DNA from: Ralstonia soli
GTDB taxonomy: Bacteria; Pseudomonadota; Gammaproteobacteria; Burkholderiales; Burkholderiaceae
NCBI RefSeq assembly: GCF_023955655.1
Contig: NZ_JAMXHT010000004.1
Coordinates: forward strand, 1 to 64,000
DNA: 64,000 bases
Direction of reading: 5' to 3'
Shown: piece by piece, positions 33,467-41,831 of the stretch
Numbering within the stretch: the first letter of the stretch is position 1
Layout of the letters: each line of letters starts with the position of its first letter
Made by a program: the position numbers and the translations under genes
Notes under the pieces: model-generated
Databases searched by the model: none
What the model was told of the DNA's origin: nothing
Seen by the model: only the letters and a program-made list of their open reading frames with translations

Positions 33467-33508
33467 TTCCAGCAGTTTCAATCATTCCGTTTCTTTCGCC
33501 AGCCCTTC

Positions 33509-33940
33509 ATGGCCGCCGATAAACACACGGAGCGGGTCAACCTGCCACCGATTCCTGCCAAGCGCTACTTCACCATCGGTGAGGTGAGTGATTTGTGTGC
33601 CGTCAAGCCGCACGTGCTGCGCTACTGGGAGCAGGAGTTCACGCAACTCAAGCCGGTCAAGCGGCGCGGCAATCGTCGCTATTACCAGCACCATGAAGTG
33701 CTGCTGATCCGGCGCATCCGCGAATTGCTGTACGAGCAGGGCTTCACGATCAATGGCGCGCGCAACCGCCTCGATGAGTTGCGACATGGCGTCGGCGCGG
33801 CGCCGGTGCAAGCTGCTGAACCCGAGGTGGATGCCCCTGTTGTGCCGCCCCTGGTGGGGACGGCTGGTGCGGTTGATGTGCCGAGCTTGCGGCGCGAACT
33901 GCAATCGGTGCTGGAGATTTTGCACGGCGATAAACCGTAA
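33509..33940 (+). CDS. MerR-family transcription regulator
   Basis: 143 residues. The winged HTH of MerR type spans about residues 18-88: YFTIGEVSDLCAVKPHVLRYWEQEF, KPVKRRGNRRYYQHHEVLLIRRIRELLYEQGFTINGARNRL. The C-terminal linker is Ala/Pro/Val-rich with a short helix and no cysteine metal site, so a metal sensor is unlikely. It is next to ihfA, as is common in beta- and gammaproteobacteria. Target genes are unknown. Confidence 0.93.
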   Translation: MAADKHTERVNLPPIPAKRYFTIGEVSDLCAVKPHVLRYWEQEFTQLKPVKRRGNRRYYQHHEVLLIRRIRELLYEQGFTINGARNRLDELRHGVGAAPVQAAEPEVDAPVVPPLVGTAGAVDVPSLRRELQSVLEILHGDKP

Positions 33941-34000
33941 GCGCACTCGGCAACCCACTAGCCATCTGCACAACGGCTCTGTTATACTTTCATGCTTGTT

Positions 34001-34077
<77 letters not shown>

Positions 34078-34160
34078 GAAATATCGAAGGACTTACGGTG
34101 ATGAGCCGTAGGTCCTTTTTGTTTTTGTGCGCACAACAACGGCCAGGCGCTGTTCAAGCG

Positions 34161-34844
34161 ATGAACTCATTCCGGTATAGCGACGATGAAATCGGTGCGG
34201 TTTATCGCGTCATTCGTGAGCGGCGCGACATGCGCCACTTTCGCCCAGACCCACTAGACGGGGCGCTGCTGACGCGGTTGTTGCAGGCGGCGCACCTTGG
34301 ACCCAGCGTCGGCTTCATGCAGCCCTGGCGCTTCATCCAAATCACAGATCGAGACTTGCGAGCCCGCGTGCATGCCCTCGTCGAGGCCGAGCGTCAGCGG
34401 ACGGCCGTTGCGCTGGGCGAGCGGCAGGATGATTTCATGCGGCTCAAGGTAGAAGGCATTCTCGAGTGCGGCGCGGTGTTGGTGGCGGCGCTGATGGATG
34501 ACCGTGAGCGGCATGTCTTCGGCCGGCGCACGCTGCCGGAGATGGATCTCGCTTCCGTCGCGTGCGCGATCCAGAATCTGTGGCTGGCCGCCAGGGCGGA
34601 AGGGGTTGGCATGGGGTGGGTTTCCTTGTTCGATCCCGGGCAGCTTGGTGAGCTTCTTCATCTGCCGCCCGGCGCCAAACCGATCGCCGTGCTGTGTCTG
34701 GGCTACGTCGATCAGTTCTACGGCAAGCCGATGCTGGAGCAGCAAGGGTGGGCAGCACGGCAGCCACTGCATGAACTGCTCTTCGAAAACAGTTGGGGCA
34801 GTCCGAGCGCGCTTGCCACCGGGATGCAAAGCAACTCCGATTGA
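34161..34844 (+). CDS. bluB: 5,6-dimethylbenzimidazole synthase (BluB)
   Basis: 227 residues from the ATG at 34161; an in-frame ATG at 34101 is less likely. It has the nitroreductase fold with the BluB pattern RRDMRHFRPDPLD near 20, AAHLGPSVGFMQPWRFI near 43 (the conserved GPSVGFMQPW), LEMDLASVACAIQNLWLAAR-like helix near 133, and GVGMGWVSLFDPGQLGELLHLPPGAKPIAVLCLGYVD near 150. It fragments reduced FMN to make the lower ligand of vitamin B12. No cobalamin riboswitch or other cobalamin gene is seen nearby. Confidence 0.9.
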   Translation: MNSFRYSDDEIGAVYRVIRERRDMRHFRPDPLDGALLTRLLQAAHLGPSVGFMQPWRFIQITDRDLRARVHALVEAERQRTAVALGERQDDFMRLKVEGILECGAVLVAALMDDRERHVFGRRTLPEMDLASVACAIQNLWLAARAEGVGMGWVSLFDPGQLGELLHLPPGAKPIAVLCLGYVDQFYGKPMLEQQGWAARQPLHELLFENSWGSPSALATGMQSNSD

Positions 34845-34854
34845 GCGACCCAGC

Positions 34855-35790
34855 TCAACCTGGCGCCGGCGCATGTTGCCCGGTAATCGTCCGTCGATAC
34901 CGCGCGGGCGTCATTCCCAACTGCTGCTTGAACGCCTTGCCGAACGCCGCTTCGGCTTGATAGCCGACGCGTGTGCCAATCTCGCCGGCGCTCAGGCGCG
35001 TGTGGATCAACTGGTCGCACGCGAGTGTCATGCGCACGCGCGTGAGGAAGTCCCATACCGTCATGTCGGCGCGTGCCTTGAAATGCCGAGCGTAAGTGGC
35101 GCGCGACATGGCGGCCAGGTCGGCGAGGGTGTCGATGGTCCACGGGCGTTCGGGCGCGCTGAGCATGGCCTGTATGGAAGGCCCGAGGCGCGCGTCGGAT
35201 AGCAGCGTCAACGTGCCGGGGGCGGCGTTCTCGCGTTGGCCGTAGACGCGCAGGGCGAGCGTCAGCAGTGCCTGGCTCAGCGAGGTGACGATCGCCAGCG
35301 CGCCAGCTGCACGCAGTTCGGCCTCGCTTCGCATGAGATCGATCAGTGCCCGCAATGCAGGGAACGACGCGCTGTTGGCCAATGACACATGCAGCGGATC
35401 GGGCAGCGTACGCACCAACAGCGTGGTCGAGCCGGGCTCGTGGACGAAGCGGCCGCAGAGCAGGTCGACCTCTGCCGCGCCACGACCGGTCTGGCGCAGC
35501 GGAAGCATGCCGTCATGGGCGACGCGCGGTTTGCGGCTGGTGGCGGCGTGCGCGGGGTCGCGGATGGTGTGCGCCTCACCGCGTGGAAAGAGGATGAAAT
35601 CGCCCTCGTGCAACGTGAGCGACCGGCCACCGGCATCCACCACGCAGGCGCCGGCTAGCACGAGGTGGAAGAGCACCTGGCCATCCGGTTCGGGTTCATG
35701 CGGAATTGAGAAGGGGCCCTGAAACAGGCATCGCACATCCAGGCTGGCTTGAGGCCGCGTGAGCTGGATGAACTGGCTGAGCGCGTCCAT
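34855..35790 (-). CDS. AraC-family transcription regulator
   Basis: 311 residues from the ATG at 35790 (MDALSQFIQL); the open frame upstream is not family-like. An N-terminal cupin_6-type sensor domain (GRSLTLHEGDFILFPRGEAH near 72) is followed by a C-terminal AraC double HTH (DTLADLAAMSRATYARHFKA, then VGYQAEAAFGKAFKQQLGMTPARYRR). It is divergent from an AhpD-like gene, a common arrangement in which this regulator class controls its neighbour. The inducer is unknown. The intergenic region carries the inverted repeat GAGTATT / AATACTC at 35822-35856. Confidence 0.92.
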   Translation of the reverse strand: MDALSQFIQLTRPQASLDVRCLFQGPFSIPHEPEPDGQVLFHLVLAGACVVDAGGRSLTLHEGDFILFPRGEAHTIRDPAHAATSRKPRVAHDGMLPLRQTGRGAAEVDLLCGRFVHEPGSTTLLVRTLPDPLHVSLANSASFPALRALIDLMRSEAELRAAGALAIVTSLSQALLTLALRVYGQRENAAPGTLTLLSDARLGPSIQAMLSAPERPWTIDTLADLAAMSRATYARHFKARADMTVWDFLTRVRMTLACDQLIHTRLSAGEIGTRVGYQAEAAFGKAFKQQLGMTPARYRRTITGQHAPAPG

Positions 35791-35906
35791 TGAGACGATT
35801 TCGCTAAAAATTGACGGAATTGAGTATTCAGTGGATCGGTGAAAAAAACAATACTCTTCCCAACGGCGAAGGCATCGGGCCAGCGCCATACCACCGGGAG
35901 CACATC

Positions 35907-36242
35907 ATGCTGAACTGGGTTGAGTATCGGAAGGAACTGTTGGGGCGCATTGGCGAGATCGGCAAGATCACGCCGGATACGGTCAAGGGCTATCAGACGC
36001 TATCGGGTGCGTCGACGGGCAGTCTGGATGCGAAGACGCGTGAGTTGATTGCCCTGGCCGTGGCCGTGACCACGCGTTGCGATGGCTGTATCACCGTGCA
36101 CACCGCCGAGGCGATCAAGCATGGCGCCACGCATCAGGAGATTGCCGATGCGCTGAGCGTGGCGATCTCGCTCAATGCCGGTGCAGCACTGGTGTACTCG
36201 GCCCGCGTGATGGATGCGGTGCAGGCCTACGAGAAGGCGTGA
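35907..36242 (+). CDS. Carboxymuconolactone decarboxylase / AhpD-like protein
   Basis: 111 residues from the ATG at 35907, with GGGAG nine bases before. The AhpD/CMD core includes LDAKTRELIALAVAVTTRCDGCITVHTAEAIKHGATHQEI, containing the redox motif CDGC with a following H (CxxCxxxH), then ALSVAISLNAGAALVYSARV. CxxC-type members act as alkylhydroperoxidase-like peroxidases; the true CMD activity needs other residues. It is probably controlled by the divergent AraC regulator and induced under electrophile or peroxide stress (inference). Confidence 0.9.
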   Translation: MLNWVEYRKELLGRIGEIGKITPDTVKGYQTLSGASTGSLDAKTRELIALAVAVTTRCDGCITVHTAEAIKHGATHQEIADALSVAISLNAGAALVYSARVMDAVQAYEKA

Positions 36243-36251
36243 AGGCAGAGC

Positions 36252-37217
36252 CTAGCGCGCGATCCGCAGGCGGCACGTGGCCTGCCGTGTGCCGCCGGGA
36301 GCAAGCAGATGCAGCCCCTCGCCGTGGTGGATCGCGTTCGGTAGGCCCATCCACGGTTCGATGCAGTAGAAGTCGGACGTGGCGTTTTCCGTCCAGGTGG
36401 TGATGGCATGCCAGGGCACCGGCGCGCCGTCCACCTCGAAACGGATGCGGCGGCCGAGCGGTGCCTCTGCGTGCGGCGGGATGATGAGCGTGGCGGCACC
36501 CGAACCGTCGAGCAGGTGGTAGCGGTCCTGCAGCGCAGGGTCATTGAGTTGGTAGGTCCGGCGCCCCGGCACGGGCGTATCCAGGCTGCCGTCGGGCAGT
36601 TGGCGCGACAGCCGCGCGGGCGGCATCAATAGCTCGGTCGCGTCGCGCAACGCATGCGGCAGCGCCAGGTAGAAATGATGGCCTGCGTAGAACGGCATTG
36701 GCATGCGCGCATCGCCTTCGCCCAGGTGCTTGACAGAGAAGGTTCCCTCCAGCCCGTCGTGGATCAGCCGGTACGTCACCCGAAATTCAAAGGCGAACGG
36801 GTAGCCTTCGCGCGTCTGCGGGCTGTCGCGCAGCAGCAGGACGATGTGCGCGTCGCTGGCGTCTTCCACCTCGAACGGCAGGTCGCGTGCAAAGCCGTGT
36901 TGCGGCAGGGCGTGAAGCTGCCCACGAGTGTCGCGCCAATGGCCGATCTCGCCATCGGCGAAATGCCGCCCGATGAAAGGGAAAAGCAGCGGATTGCCGC
37001 CGCGTATCTTGGCGGGGTTGGACCAGTCCGCGGGTTCGGGCCAGAAGAGGATGTCTTCGCCGCGATGGCGCCAGCGCACGAGGCGCCCGCCGGCTTCCGG
37101 TGCGAGCAACAGCATGGAGCCATCGGCGCGTGTATCGCCAATGCGGATGAGCGTGCGGTCCTGGAAGCGGACGGTGGGCAGTGCGTGCATGGGCTGAGCG
37201 GCGTGGCTTGTTGGCAT
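36252..37217 (-). CDS. Aldose 1-epimerase family protein
   Basis: 321 residues. It shows the galactose mutarotase-like beta-sandwich pattern GGRLVRWRHRGEDILFW near 43, GGNPLLFPFIGRHFADG near 73 (the conserved NPL-FPF), PQHGFARDLPFEV near 104 with the catalytic His, PFYAGHHFYLALP near 176 and ATSDFYCIEPWMGLPNA near 283 with the acidic residue region. It interconverts anomers of aldoses or hexose-6-phosphates; substrate unknown. The start has no evident ribosome binding site; an ATG at 37190 is an alternative. Confidence 0.88.
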   Translation of the reverse strand: MPTSHAAQPMHALPTVRFQDRTLIRIGDTRADGSMLLLAPEAGGRLVRWRHRGEDILFWPEPADWSNPAKIRGGNPLLFPFIGRHFADGEIGHWRDTRGQLHALPQHGFARDLPFEVEDASDAHIVLLLRDSPQTREGYPFAFEFRVTYRLIHDGLEGTFSVKHLGEGDARMPMPFYAGHHFYLALPHALRDATELLMPPARLSRQLPDGSLDTPVPGRRTYQLNDPALQDRYHLLDGSGAATLIIPPHAEAPLGRRIRFEVDGAPVPWHAITTWTENATSDFYCIEPWMGLPNAIHHGEGLHLLAPGGTRQATCRLRIAR

Positions 37218-37264
37218 GGGAATCGCGTACTAGATTGTCAATGCGTTTTGCCCGGAGGGAAACC

Positions 37265-37435
37265 ATGTCTGTCAATCGCACCGCCCGTTCGGGCGTCCAG
37301 ATGCGGCCCGCACACACTGTGCCCCCACCCGACGAGCCCTCGCCGCCGGGTATTCCTCCCGATCTGCCATCGCCTGATGAACCGCCGCCGCCGGTCGAGC
37401 CTCCGGAGGTTGTTTGGGGAACCTCGGGGATGTAA
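37265..37435 (+). CDS. Small proline-rich protein
   Basis: 56 residues. The ATG at 37265 has a strong ribosome binding site GGAGGG six bases upstream; the open frame upstream belongs to no gene. The composition after MSVNRTARSGVQMRPAH is mainly Pro, Glu, Asp and Ser (PPPDEPSPPGIPPDLP, PPPPVEPPEVVWG). It resembles in style the protein encoded at 4816-5013 (shared PPPDEP). There is no signal sequence. The function is unknown. Confidence 0.55.
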   Translation: MSVNRTARSGVQMRPAHTVPPPDEPSPPGIPPDLPSPDEPPPPVEPPEVVWGTSGM

Positions 37436-37537
37436 TAGGCGGTTACCAATCGTCACAGCTTTGCGTGAAGCGGTTCGTAAGATAAGCGCCAGTTCTCGCG
37501 CGACTGCGCCTTTCTCAACGACAATACGAGCCCGATC

Positions 37538-37915
37538 ATGTCGATTCTTCCGCGTCTGACCCTGTGCGCTGTGCTGGTGGCCTCGATGGCCGGCTGTGTT
37601 GTGGCCCCGCCGCAGCAGACCCGTACGGTGGTGGTGCGCGAGCCGGTTCCGGTGGCGGCGCCCGCGCCCGTCGATCCGCGTGCCCGCTTTGACCAGGTGC
37701 AAGGCCGCTTGGCTGAAGAATTCCACCGTGTCGACGTGCGCCAGTCGCAAGGCTATATCGATCCGTACCGCGCCGATGGCCTGCGTGACCGCCTGCGCCG
37801 TATCCGCCAGGAAGCCAACGACATGGCCAGCCAGCACCGCGGCGGCCTGTCCGGCGACGAGCAGCGCGCGCTGAATGACGAACTCGGTGCCGTGGCGCAC
37901 GATATCGGCCGCTAA
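37538..37915 (+). CDS. Putative lipoprotein
   Basis: 125 residues. A type II signal peptide (MSILPRLTLCAVLVASMAGC, Cys20 as lipid anchor; the lipobox MAGC is slightly off consensus) is followed by a Pro/Val stalk, then a charged amphipathic region (RFDQVQGRLAEEFHRVDVRQ, DRLRRIRQEANDMASQHR) likely to form a helical hairpin. No known family. It is probably tethered to the inner or outer membrane facing the periplasm. Confidence 0.75.
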   Translation: MSILPRLTLCAVLVASMAGCVVAPPQQTRTVVVREPVPVAAPAPVDPRARFDQVQGRLAEEFHRVDVRQSQGYIDPYRADGLRDRLRRIRQEANDMASQHRGGLSGDEQRALNDELGAVAHDIGR

Positions 37916-38072
37916 GTCGTTTCCTTTCGCCCAAATTTCGCCGATGCTGCGCTGCGGTATCGGCGAAATGCAGTGTTGCGCCGCCGAGTGCGCACATTCG
38001 GTGCGCGCCCGGCGGAAGCTGGTACGCTTGCGTTCCTCCTCAGAACGCCAGCCCCTCCCGCGGCCCTCTGCC

Positions 38073-39146
38073 GTGCGAAAGATCATCCACTGCGACTGCG
38101 ATTGCTTCTACGCCGCCATCGAGATGCGCGACGATCCGCGCCTGGCCGGCAAGCCGCTGGCCGTGGGTGGGCGGCCCGAGCGTCGCGGCGTGGTCGCGAC
38201 CTGCAATTACGAGGCGCGCAAGTTCGGCATCCATTCGGCGATGCCCATGGCGCAGGCCGTCAAGCGCTGTCCGGACCTGCTGATCGTGCCGCCGGCCATG
38301 GACAAATATCGCCAGGTCGCGCGCCAGATCTTCGCCATCTATCACAGCTACACGCCGCTGGTGGAGCCGCTCTCGCTGGATGAGGCCTACCTGGACGTGA
38401 CCGACAGCCCGATCCTCGCCGGCAGTGGCACGCGCATCGCCGAGGACATCCGGCGCCGCGTGCGCGAAGAGATCGGTATTACCGTGTCGGCCGGTGTGGC
38501 GCCCAACAAGTTCATCGCCAAGATCGCCAGCGACTGGAACAAGCCCGATGGCCTGTTTGTCGTGCGGCCGGAGCAGATCGATGCGTTCGTGGCGGCGCTG
38601 CCCGTGGACCGCCTGTTTGGCGTGGGCAAGGTGACGGCAGCCAAGCTGCGCCGCCTGGGCGCAGAAACCTGCGGCGACCTGCGTGCCTGGGGCACCGACC
38701 GCCTGCAGCAGCATTTCGGCGTGTTCGGTTTCCGGCTGCACGATCTTTGCCGCGGCGTCGATCACCGGCAGGTGCAACCGTCGCAGATTCGCAAGTCCGT
38801 CAGCGTGGAAGAAACGTATGCCACCGATCTGCGCACGCTCGACGATTGCCAGCGCGAGCTGGTCATCCTCGTTGAACAGCTGGCCGCCCGCGTCGAGCGC
38901 GCTCGTGCCGGCAACATGATCCACAAGACCTACGTGAAGCTGCGTTTTGCGGATTTTCGCGGCACGACGGTGGAGTGCATCGCGCCCCAGGTGTCGCTGC
39001 CGGTGTTTGCCAAACTGCTGACGCAGGGGTTTGAGCGCCGGCGGATTCCGGTGCGGCTGCTGGGTGTGGGCGTGCGGCTGCATGAGTCGGATGCGCACGC
39101 GCGCCAGCAGCCGCTGTTTGCCGAAGATTCTGCTGCCATCGACTGA
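38073..39146 (+). CDS. dinB: DNA polymerase IV
   Basis: 357 residues if the GTG at 38073 is the start (VRKIIHCDCDCFYAAIEMRD); the frame is open further back, so the start is uncertain. Y-family polymerase with catalytic acids in HCDCDCFYA and SLDEAYLDVTDSP near 100, VSAGVAPNKFIAKIASDWNKPDG near 138, a thumb with helix-hairpin-helix GVGKVTAAKLRRLGAETCGDL and a little-finger domain. Error-prone translesion synthesis of -1 frameshift type. No LexA box CTGT-N8-ACAG is visible in the upstream 157 bp. Confidence 0.93.
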   Translation: MRKIIHCDCDCFYAAIEMRDDPRLAGKPLAVGGRPERRGVVATCNYEARKFGIHSAMPMAQAVKRCPDLLIVPPAMDKYRQVARQIFAIYHSYTPLVEPLSLDEAYLDVTDSPILAGSGTRIAEDIRRRVREEIGITVSAGVAPNKFIAKIASDWNKPDGLFVVRPEQIDAFVAALPVDRLFGVGKVTAAKLRRLGAETCGDLRAWGTDRLQQHFGVFGFRLHDLCRGVDHRQVQPSQIRKSVSVEETYATDLRTLDDCQRELVILVEQLAARVERARAGNMIHKTYVKLRFADFRGTTVECIAPQVSLPVFAKLLTQGFERRRIPVRLLGVGVRLHESDAHARQQPLFAEDSAAID

Positions 39147-39336
39147 GTTTTTGCACCTCGGCGGGGCAGCCGGATCCGAATTGTCCTATTTTCCTGTCTG
39201 CATCACGGCGACTTGAGGGTGGAGTGTCGCCGGCGGGTAAAATGCCCGCTTTTTTGCATAATCCGCCGCCGCGCACTACACGTGCGCGACAGTGCATTCC
39301 GTCACATTCGGGTGCACGCAGACAGGAGACGCAGTC

Positions 39337-40767
39337 ATGAGTTTGTTTCGTACCAAGAACGTGGATCACATGATCCGCGCGGGCCACAGCAATACGGGCC
39401 TGAAGAAAGTCCTCGGGCCCCTGGACCTGACCTTCCTGGGCGTCGGCGCCATCATCGGCACCGGCATCTTCGTCCTGACGGGCACGGGCGCATTGACCGC
39501 CGGGCCCGCGCTAACGTTGTCCTTTATCGTTGCGGCGCTCGCCTGCGGGTTTGCAGCGCTGTGCTATGCCGAATTCGCCTCGACCATTCCGGTGTCCGGC
39601 TCCATCTATACGTATGCCTACGCCACCATGGGTGAGCTCGTCGCCTGGATCATCGGCTGGGACCTGATGCTCGAATACGGCCTCGCCACCTCCGCCGTGT
39701 CGGTGGGTTGGTCGGGCTATTTCCAATCGCTGCTCTCGGGTTTCGGCGTCCATCTGCCCGTGGCACTCACGGCGGCGCCGGGTGCAATCCCGGGCGTGCA
39801 GACGCTGTTCAACCTGCCGGCGCTGGTGATCATGCTGCTCATCACCACGGTGCTGTCGTTCGGCGTGCGTGAGTCGGCGCGTGCCAACAACGTCATGGTC
39901 GTGATCAAGGTGACGGTGGTGCTGCTGTTCATCTTTGTGGGCGTGCGCCACGTGCAGCCGGCCAACTGGCAGCCGTTCATGCCGTTCGGCATGGAAGGCG
40001 TGTTCGGGGCGGCGGCGATCGTGTTCTTCGCCTTCATCGGTTTCGACGCGGTCACCTCCGCGGCCGAAGAGGTGCGCAATCCCAAGCGCGACCTGCCGAT
40101 CGGTATCATCGGCTCGCTGGCGGTCTGCACGATTCTCTATGTGGTCGTGGCGGCCATCATGACCGGCATCGTGCCGTTCGCGAAGTTCGCTGGCGTGGAC
40201 CATCCGGTGTCGCTGGCGCTGCAGATGGCCGGCGAGAGCTGGGTTGCGGGCTTTGTGGACCTGGGCGCCATCATCGGCATGACGACCGTGATCCTGGTGA
40301 TGGCATACGGCCAGACCCGCATCATCTTCGCCATGTCGCGCGATGGACTGCTGCCCAAGCGCCTGTCGCACATCCATCCGCGCTATTCGACACCGTTCCT
40401 GAACACATGGGTGGTCGGCATCGTGTTCGCGGTGATCGCCGCATTCGTGCCGCTGAACGTGCTGGCCGAGCTGATCAACATCGGCACGCTGGCGGCGTTC
40501 TCGCTGATTGCCGTTGCGGTGCTGGTGCTGCGCCGTACGCGTCCGGACCTGCATCGCGGCTTCCGCTGCCCGGGCGTGCCGGTGGTGCCGTTGCTGGCCA
40601 TCGGCATGTGCCTGTTCTTGATGAGTCATCTGCAGGCCGTGACCTGGATCGCTTTCGTGGTGTGGGTCGCGATCGGCCTGCTGGTGTATTTCGGCTATGC
40701 GCGTCGCCGTTCGTTGCTCCACACGCCGGCCCAAGGCGTGGCATCGATTTCCGAGACGGTGCATTAA
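39337..40767 (+). CDS. Amino-acid permease (APC superfamily, cationic amino acid transporter type)
   Basis: 476 residues from the ATG at 39337 with CAGGAG upstream. About 12 transmembrane helices. It has the APC family signature LDLTFLGVGAIIGTGIFVLTGTGA near 28-51, LCYAEFASTIPVSGSIYTYAYATMGELVAWIIGWDLMLEYGLA near 84-126 and FFAFIGFDAVTSAAEEVRNPKRDLPIGI near 230. It is closest in pattern to the YfnA/CAT subgroup. Inner-membrane importer; the specific amino acid is not determined. It is followed by an inverted-repeat hairpin at 40781-40812. Confidence 0.92.
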   Translation: MSLFRTKNVDHMIRAGHSNTGLKKVLGPLDLTFLGVGAIIGTGIFVLTGTGALTAGPALTLSFIVAALACGFAALCYAEFASTIPVSGSIYTYAYATMGELVAWIIGWDLMLEYGLATSAVSVGWSGYFQSLLSGFGVHLPVALTAAPGAIPGVQTLFNLPALVIMLLITTVLSFGVRESARANNVMVVIKVTVVLLFIFVGVRHVQPANWQPFMPFGMEGVFGAAAIVFFAFIGFDAVTSAAEEVRNPKRDLPIGIIGSLAVCTILYVVVAAIMTGIVPFAKFAGVDHPVSLALQMAGESWVAGFVDLGAIIGMTTVILVMAYGQTRIIFAMSRDGLLPKRLSHIHPRYSTPFLNTWVVGIVFAVIAAFVPLNVLAELINIGTLAAFSLIAVAVLVLRRTRPDLHRGFRCPGVPVVPLLAIGMCLFLMSHLQAVTWIAFVVWVAIGLLVYFGYARRRSLLHTPAQGVASISETVH

Positions 40768-41352
40768 GCGCGATATGCCAAGCGCGGAAACCGCATGCAG
40801 GTTTTCCGCGCTGAGCGATCCCGTAATTGCGGTGGAACCCATTCCCTGATGACATGGGTGCCACCTCGCCACACGCGACGTTCTGCCGCTGCCTGAAAGG
40901 TTGTCTTGCCAGTCAGTGCGTAACTATTACAACGCCGGTGTATTGCATTCAACCGCGGCATCACTTTGCGGTGAGGCCAAGCATTCGGCGTTGACATCAA
41001 CGTGCCGCACACGCCGTAGTTGCATGAGGCGGCACGCCTTTTCTGACGTATCCGGCACGCGCCTTGCGTGTGGCGTCCGCTTTGCTCTGCCGGCCCGGCG
41101 CCTGGTCCTGACAAAAAAGCATAACTGCGATCCAGGGCGCGCGAGGCCTGATGCCATATGGGATGGTCGTTCCAGGCCATCGCAGGGCAGAGGCAGTGCC
41201 ACAAAATACCGCTCGCACGCGCATCGCAAGCTGTGGTTAAAATGATCTGTGCAGTCAGACACAATGTCTGACGAAACCTTGCCGGCCCCCCCGCACGGTT
41301 TCCACGCAACAGCGTGTGCGTTGTTGTCCATTGCAATCGGAGGGCTTTGACG
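40768..41352. other. 585-bp gene-free stretch between the permease and DUF1488 genes
   Basis: Contents: hairpin AGCGCGGAAA / TTTTCCGCGCT at 40781-40812 (possible terminator, no T-run); TTGACA at 40991-40996; hairpin CGTGCCGC / GCGGCACG at 41001-41036 followed by CCTTTTCT (weak terminator-like); and a promoter/operator block at 41238-41272. Short open frames inside lack ribosome binding sites and protein-like composition. Confidence 0.5.
41238..41272 (+). promoter_or_regulatory. Putative -10 element and palindromic operator upstream of the DUF1488 gene
   Basis: TAAAAT at 41238-41243 resembles a -10 box (no good -35). Just downstream, GTCAGACA-CAA-TGTCTGAC at 41254-41272 is a perfect 8-bp inverted repeat. 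This is the placement expected for a repressor site near a transcription start. The cognate regulator is unknown. Confidence 0.45.
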
Positions 41353-41643
41353 ATGGAAATCAAGTTCGAAAAGAAAGAGGCGTACGACATCAACAACGAA
41401 GGCCTGCTGTTCGACGCACTGGTCGACGGTGAAAAGGTGACTTGCGTGGCAACACGCGAGGCGCTTTGGGAAGGCCTGGAAGGTGATCAGGTGTTGTCGC
41501 TTCAGGCTGCCTTCGAGGCTGGCCAAGAGCGGATCCAGGATGCCGCACGCGTGCTCATCGCAGATGGCGTGCAGCGATCCAATGGGTTGGATGATTTGCC
41601 GCAGCCGGTCGTGGTCAAGCGCGCGCATATTGCCGTGGCCTGA
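41353..41643 (+). CDS. DUF1488 family protein
   Basis: 96 residues from the ATG at 41353 with GGAGGG 10 bases upstream. The pattern GLLFDALVDGEKVTCVATREALWE near 17-40 matches DUF1488 (similar to E. coli YheV-unrelated small proteins of unknown role). It is acidic, soluble and without cysteine motifs (a single Cys). It is monocistronic between an operator-like palindrome and a terminator. Confidence 0.7.
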   Translation: MEIKFEKKEAYDINNEGLLFDALVDGEKVTCVATREALWEGLEGDQVLSLQAAFEAGQERIQDAARVLIADGVQRSNGLDDLPQPVVVKRAHIAVA

Positions 41644-41715
41644 GTCTGACGGTTGTCTGCGTAGACATCGGCGTGTCTGATGTTTCTGCACGGCGGGCGC
41701 CTTGTCCGCGAGTTG

Positions 41716-41745
41716 AAAAAAGCCGGTCCGTGTGGCCGGCTTTTT
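41716..41745 (+). terminator. Intrinsic terminator after the DUF1488 gene
   Basis: AAAAAAGCCGG / CCGGCTTTTT, stem about 10 bp with T5, 73 bp after the stop codon and just upstream of the hpa promoter. Confidence 0.88.
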
Positions 41746-41767
41746 CATTGTGCGGAGATTTCCCCAC

Positions 41768-41808
41768 TTGACAGAGGCAAGATCCGCTCTGATTATTAAC
41801 ATGTTAAT
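41768..41808 (+). promoter_or_regulatory. hpa operon promoter with overlapping palindromic operator
   Basis: TTGACA at 41768-41773 and GATTAT at 41791-41796, spaced 17 bp, form a good sigma70-type promoter. The perfect palindrome ATTAACATGTTAAT (41795-41808) overlaps the -10 end and the transcription start. It is a plausible site for the MarR-type HpaR repressor encoded at 47782-48246. Start codon of hpaG1 at 41832. Confidence 0.75.
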
Positions 41809-41831
41809 TATATGAGCAGCAGGAGACACCG

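Noticed and set aside
34078-34160. Cobalamin riboswitch upstream of bluB
   Set aside because: The 83-bp gap after tRNA-Pro is too short and lacks the conserved B12-box sequence.
37916-38072. LexA box upstream of dinB
   Set aside because: No CTGT-N8-ACAG match in the intergenic region.
40901-41245. 114-codon frame in the permease-DUF1488 gap
   Set aside because: No ribosome binding site; Cys/Arg/Ser-rich composition typical of a non-coding frame; interrupted by hairpins.
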